Shown: positions 60,785-64,000 of the stretch, in pieces | Layout: the number at the start of each line of letters is the position of its first letter | Position numbering within the stretch: position 1 is the stretch's first letter | NCBI GenBank assembly: GCA_017471945.1 | Contig: JAFURH010000066.1 | Span: 49,431-113,430 of the forward strand | Source: Clostridia bacterium | GTDB taxonomy: Bacteria > Bacillota > Clostridia > Christensenellales > Borkfalkiaceae | Direction of reading: 5' to 3' | DNA length: 64,000 bases | Position numbers and translations under genes: made by a program | Notes under the pieces: generated by a model | Database searches by the model: none | Seen by the model: only the letters and a program-made list of their open reading frames with translations | Told to the model about the DNA's origin: nothing

Positions 60785-63700
60785 ATGAAAAAAAGATTGA
60801 GTATTCTCGTTTTGTTGACTTTTATGCTTGCTTGTCTTACCTTTGGATTCGTCGGCTGCAACGATTCTAAAAGCGACGACGAGGGACGAAAAAATCCAAG
60901 CATCGTCGTTGAAACGGACGAGATGGAATTTGCTTTGGAGCTTTATTCCGCGTACACAATGCCGTATGCCGGCGTGTATTATGAAAACTTGGATAGAGTA
61001 GACGACGTGGAGGTGCGAATGAGTCTTATCGATCCAACGGGTGGGTATCTGTATGAAAATACCTTAAATAATGAAAAAATAGATTTCTTTATGCCGGGCG
61101 AATATAAGCTCGTGTACAGCGCGAAAAACTGTAAAGACGTGACGATCACTATCTACGTGTGTGAAAAACTCGAAGGCGCGACGAATTTTGCAGTAGAAGG
61201 AAATACGCTTACTTGGGATCCTATCGACGGAGCGACAGGCTACGCCGTTTCCGTAAACGGAGGAGAGGCTACAATCACGGAAAACGAAAGCTTTACTTCG
61301 GAGATTTTCGCGAAGCAAGGCTTCTACGTGGGGGTCGTAGCAAAAGGCGATAATAAAAAGTGGCTTGATTCTGATATGGAAAGCTACGAAGTGCGAATCC
61401 CTTTGCAAGAGGGCGAAGTGGCGTCTTTTGACAATCCCTGTTATGAATTGGATATCGTTAAGGCAACGCCCGATACGCTGAACGCAGAGCCTTCCCAAAT
61501 GGAATATTTGACGGAAGCGGAATGTGAAGGTTCGACGGGCGGCGCGCTTAAATTTTTGATCAGATCCGGCGAATACGGAACAGGTCTTTTCCGTCTTAAC
61601 TTGGAAAATAAGATCGACGGAAGCGCAGATTTTGACGGAATGGAAGTTCGCTTTAAATTAGACTCGAAAGATTACATTTGGAGCGACGAAGAAACGGCGA
61701 CGAGACTTTTGTTGGGCGTGCCTTATAACGACGAAAGAAGAGTCGGCAGAGGTATGTACTTACACGCCGACTACAACGACAGTTGGCAGATCGTAAAAAT
61801 ACCCCAAAATGCAGTGACGGATTTCGACGGTTTGAGCTTCCTGCAATTCAGCTTGTTCAATATGACGAGATCGACTGGACAAGGATACTTATATCTGGAC
61901 TATATCCGTCTTTATAAGGACGAACTCGCCGCGCCTCAAAACGTTGCGATCAACGGCGAAAAGCTGGATTGGGACGACGTCGAAAATACATACGAATACG
62001 TGATCTCGGTGGATAAAACGGACAATGCAAACAGCGAGCTTGAACGCAATTATTATTATGCTACGCAATCGGAAATCGCTTTGTCGGCATTGGGGATCGA
62101 TCCTGCTATAACGACGCAGCAATATGAAATCAAAGTGCGTGCGATTTCCGCAGTTTCGGCGAAGGGTTCTTCCGAATGGAGTGAAAAAATTGTCAAGAGA
62201 GAGGCTGTGCAAAAGAATGAACTTTCCTCTTTCAACAACGCGATTTATACCTTAGACGTTGTCGATTCTGTGGTAAACGACGGGAAAACGAGTTTCGACC
62301 ATATGTGGTATAGGAAATACGAACCCGTTGCAGGGGCAGAGGGCGGCAATGCCTTACGTATAGCCCTGAGTGCGCAGGGACCTTACGGTACGTTCAGCAG
62401 TTTCAGCGTGAATTTGCCCGAACCGCTGGATCTGGACAACGGATACGACTGTATTGTTTTGCGCTTCAAAGTGGAATTCAGTAATTATCAAAGCAACGAT
62501 ACGTTGGGTATTCAATTAGTCGGCTCTCAGAACGATTCGCAAAACTATAAAACGTTTTTCTATCGTAAGCTTGTGAAGGTCGGGGAATGGATGAACTTCC
62601 AGCTCACGATGGACGAATTAAAAGAGTATTACGAAACGGGCGATACGAAGCTCTCGTTTGCCCTCACAAACCCGGTGGAAAACAAAGGTGGATCGTCTGT
62701 ATACTTAAATGTGGCTTTGGATTGGCTTCGCTACTATAATTCGATTGCTGCTCCCGAGAACGTACGCATCGAAGACGGTATGCTCAAATGGAATGAAGTA
62801 GAAGGCGCAAAGAGTTATACGGTAAACGTGAACGGTGTGGACGTGTATGAAGGCACGGAAACGAGCTACGCTTTAACTTCTTTAACGGGCGCGTTTACTT
62901 TCAAAGTGCGCACAGAAAGCAGCGTCGAAAGTTTAGCGGCGTCTGCTTACAGCACAGAAGCTTACTACGAAGTTCTCACGGCAGATCAGTTGGCGACGTT
63001 TGATCACGCAGGTTATGCGCATAAGGTAGAAGCGGGCAATCCGAATATCACCGATAGTCAGATCGCAAGCGCTTGGAGAAGCGGTAAACCCGTTGTATTT
63101 GACGCGAAAATCGGCGAAAACGGCGCGATCAATATCAATCCCCAACCGAGCCAGATCGGCGGAATGAAGCTTTTCATTTTCTCCGTACAGCTTGGAAACG
63201 CGCTTGATTTAACGAGCGATACCTATAACGCAGTTCAAGTGCGGTTCCTCGTGGAATGGATTTCCGCAAACGAAAAGAATAAAACGTATTTCACGCTTTT
63301 GCACGCGACTGACAAGACGCACGCAGGGTATACGACTCCGATTACTTCTGCAAGCAAGGTCAGCGCAGAGATCGTGCAAGACGAAACAAAGACCAACTTC
63401 CAAACGCTTATAGTGACGTTTGAGGATATGACAGAGTTGGGCTACAAAGAAGGCGACGAGTCGTTGACGTTCGGTATCTGGGTGCCGACGGCGGCGTTAA
63501 GTGCTCAGTCGGCGTGTACGTGGCTCGACGATATCGTCTATTGTACGTACAACGCGCTCGATATCCCTCAAAACGTACGCGTTGAAAACGGTATGCTCAA
63601 ATGGGACGAAGTGGAAGGCGCAAGCGGCTATACGGTAAGCGTGAACGGCGAAGAAATTGCTGAAATTGTCAAAGGAACGAGCTATGACGTATCCTCGTTG

Positions 63701-64000
63701 ACGGGAGTTTTCGCATTGAAAGTTCTCGCGGTAAGCGATAAAGAGGGAGTCGATCCGTCCGCATACAGTAAAGAAATCTATTGCGAAGTACTCGCGGATG
63801 GACAAATCGCAACGTTTAATCACGCGGGGTATACGGAAAGCTTCGTAGCGGGTAATCCCAATATCACCGATAGTCAGATCGCGACGGCTTGGAGAAGCGG
63901 TAAACCCGTTGTATTTGACGCGAACGTCGGTGAAGGCGGCGCGGTGAATATCAATCCCCAAGCGAGCCAGATCGGCGGAATGAAGCTTTTCATTTTCTCG
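60785..64000 (+). CDS. Giant repeat-bearing surface lipoprotein (runs off window edge)
   Basis: The frame is open from an ATG with AAAGGAGG upstream to the right edge, so at least 1,072 residues are encoded and the C-terminus is missing. A signal peptide ends at lipobox F-V-G-C (Cys25). The mature part alternates fibronectin-III-like segments (N-x-L-x-W-x-x-V-x-G-A-x-x-Y-x-V-x-V-N-G, four copies about 250-275 residues apart) with roughly 170-residue beta-sandwich domains that look like carbohydrate-binding modules. The last two units are nearly the same at DNA level. No catalytic domain is visible yet. Role: probably a glycan-binding scaffold next to the third importer. Confidence 0.82.
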   Translation, partial: MKKRLSILVLLTFMLACLTFGFVGCNDSKSDDEGRKNPSIVVETDEMEFALELYSAYTMPYAGVYYENLDRVDDVEVRMSLIDPTGGYLYENTLNNEKIDFFMPGEYKLVYSAKNCKDVTITIYVCEKLEGATNFAVEGNTLTWDPIDGATGYAVSVNGGEATITENESFTSEIFAKQGFYVGVVAKGDNKKWLDSDMESYEVRIPLQEGEVASFDNPCYELDIVKATPDTLNAEPSQMEYLTEAECEGSTGGALKFLIRSGEYGTGLFRLNLENKIDGSADFDGMEVRFKLDSKDYIWSDEETATRLLLGVPYNDERRVGRGMYLHADYNDSWQIVKIPQNAVTDFDGLSFLQFSLFNMTRSTGQGYLYLDYIRLYKDELAAPQNVAINGEKLDWDDVENTYEYVISVDKTDNANSELERNYYYATQSEIALSALGIDPAITTQQYEIKVRAISAVSAKGSSEWSEKIVKREAVQKNELSSFNNAIYTLDVVDSVVNDGKTSFDHMWYRKYEPVAGAEGGNALRIALSAQGPYGTFSSFSVNLPEPLDLDNGYDCIVLRFKVEFSNYQSNDTLGIQLVGSQNDSQNYKTFFYRKLVKVGEWMNFQLTMDELKEYYETGDTKLSFALTNPVENKGGSSVYLNVALDWLRYYNSIAAPENVRIEDGMLKWNEVEGAKSYTVNVNGVDVYEGTETSYALTSLTGAFTFKVRTESSVESLAASAYSTEAYYEVLTADQLATFDHAGYAHKVEAGNPNITDSQIASAWRSGKPVVFDAKIGENGAININPQPSQIGGMKLFIFSVQLGNALDLTSDTYNAVQVRFLVEWISANEKNKTYFTLLHATDKTHAGYTTPITSASKVSAEIVQDETKTNFQTLIVTFEDMTELGYKEGDESLTFGIWVPTAALSAQSACTWLDDIVYCTYNALDIPQNVRVENGMLKWDEVEGASGYTVSVNGEEIAEIVKGTSYDVSSLTGVFALKVLAVSDKEGVDPSAYSKEIYCEVLADGQIATFNHAGYTESFVAGNPNITDSQIATAWRSGKPVVFDANVGEGGAVNINPQASQIGGMKLFIFS
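62756..63184 (+). repeat. Intragenic repeat unit A
   Basis: This stretch is matched by 63569-64000 at an offset of 813-816 bases (one codon indel). Long exact runs occur, such as the block around 63044-63110. It encodes one FN3-like segment plus the start of the following beta domain. Confidence 0.8.
63569..64000 (+). repeat. Intragenic repeat unit B (cut by window edge)
   Basis: This is the second copy of the unit at 62756-63184, cut by the edge. Its high similarity suggests repeat-number change by recombination within the gene. Confidence 0.8.

Noticed and set aside
62756-64000. CRISPR-like or tandem non-coding repeats near the right edge
   Set aside because: The repeat units are over 800 bases apart, in frame and code for protein domains. 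No CRISPR array, tRNA or rRNA was found anywhere in the window.

Overview
This 64 kb window looks like the chromosome of a spore-forming, low-GC Gram-positive bacterium of the class Clostridia, probably an uncultured gut or rumen type. The reasons are a yabQ-divIC sporulation/division gene pair at the left edge, lipoprotein signal peptides with no outer-membrane (SusC/SusD) genes, strong GGAGG ribosome sites, TTGACA/TATAAT-type promoters, and AraC-type control of sugar-uptake operons. No rRNA, tRNA, CRISPR array, phage or intact insertion sequence was seen.

Layout. (1) 0-4 kb holds housekeeping genes: yabQ (cut by the edge), divIC, a short Ppx/GppA phosphatase, an M50-type membrane protease and the amylomaltase malQ. 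(2) 4.1-6.1 kb holds a lipoprotein gene of unknown function on the minus strand. Its roughly 200-nt leader looks structured and ends in a hairpin plus U-run placed right against the ribosome site, like a riboswitch or attenuator. (3) 6.1-9.7 kb is a maltodextrin-type ABC importer without an ATPase. (4) 9.9-13.1 kb has an AraC regulator facing a rhamnulose-1-phosphate aldolase, a FucU mutarotase and an RpiB-like isomerase. The spacer between them holds a duplicated promoter region. (5) 13.2-29.8 kb is a second ABC importer followed by six genes: five large secreted or lipid-anchored proteins and one 47-residue ORF. Three of the large proteins share five copies of a GLUG-like module. (6) 29.9-46.0 kb is a long run of mostly intracellular carbohydrate-active genes: GH-like proteins, two esterases, an SGNH hydrolase, a CE4-type deacetylase, an ADP-ribosylglycohydrolase-fold protein, a DMT transporter, a beta-helix protein and a degenerate RhaM-like gene. 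(7) 46.0-47.9 kb is an AT-rich island with gene debris and a solitary AAA_14/DUF4143 ATPase. (8) 48.1-51.6 kb has a HpaI-type aldolase, two AraC regulators and a second CE4 protein. (9) 51.8-64 kb starts with a GH78 rhamnosidase, then a lipid-anchored and a cytosolic copy of an unclassified TIM-barrel protein, a third ABC importer, and a very long repeat-bearing lipoprotein that runs off the right edge.

Taken together, 6-64 kb reads as a Gram-positive glycan-utilisation locus. Surface proteins would bind or trim a complex polysaccharide. Three importers would bring in oligosaccharides, powered by an ATPase encoded elsewhere. Cytosolic esterases, deacetylases and glycosidases (rhamnosidase, fucosidase-like, alpha-galactosidase-like) would dismantle them, and RhaD, FucU and the HpaI-type aldolase would feed deoxy-sugars into central metabolism. 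The gene content points to a rhamnose-, fucose- and galactose-containing acetylated glycan, but the actual substrate is an inference. The most novel-looking parts are the GLUG-module surface cluster with its embedded small ORF, the paired DEP-motif TIM-barrel proteins, the ADP-ribosylglycohydrolase-fold protein inside a glycan operon, and the structured leader near 5.7-5.95 kb.
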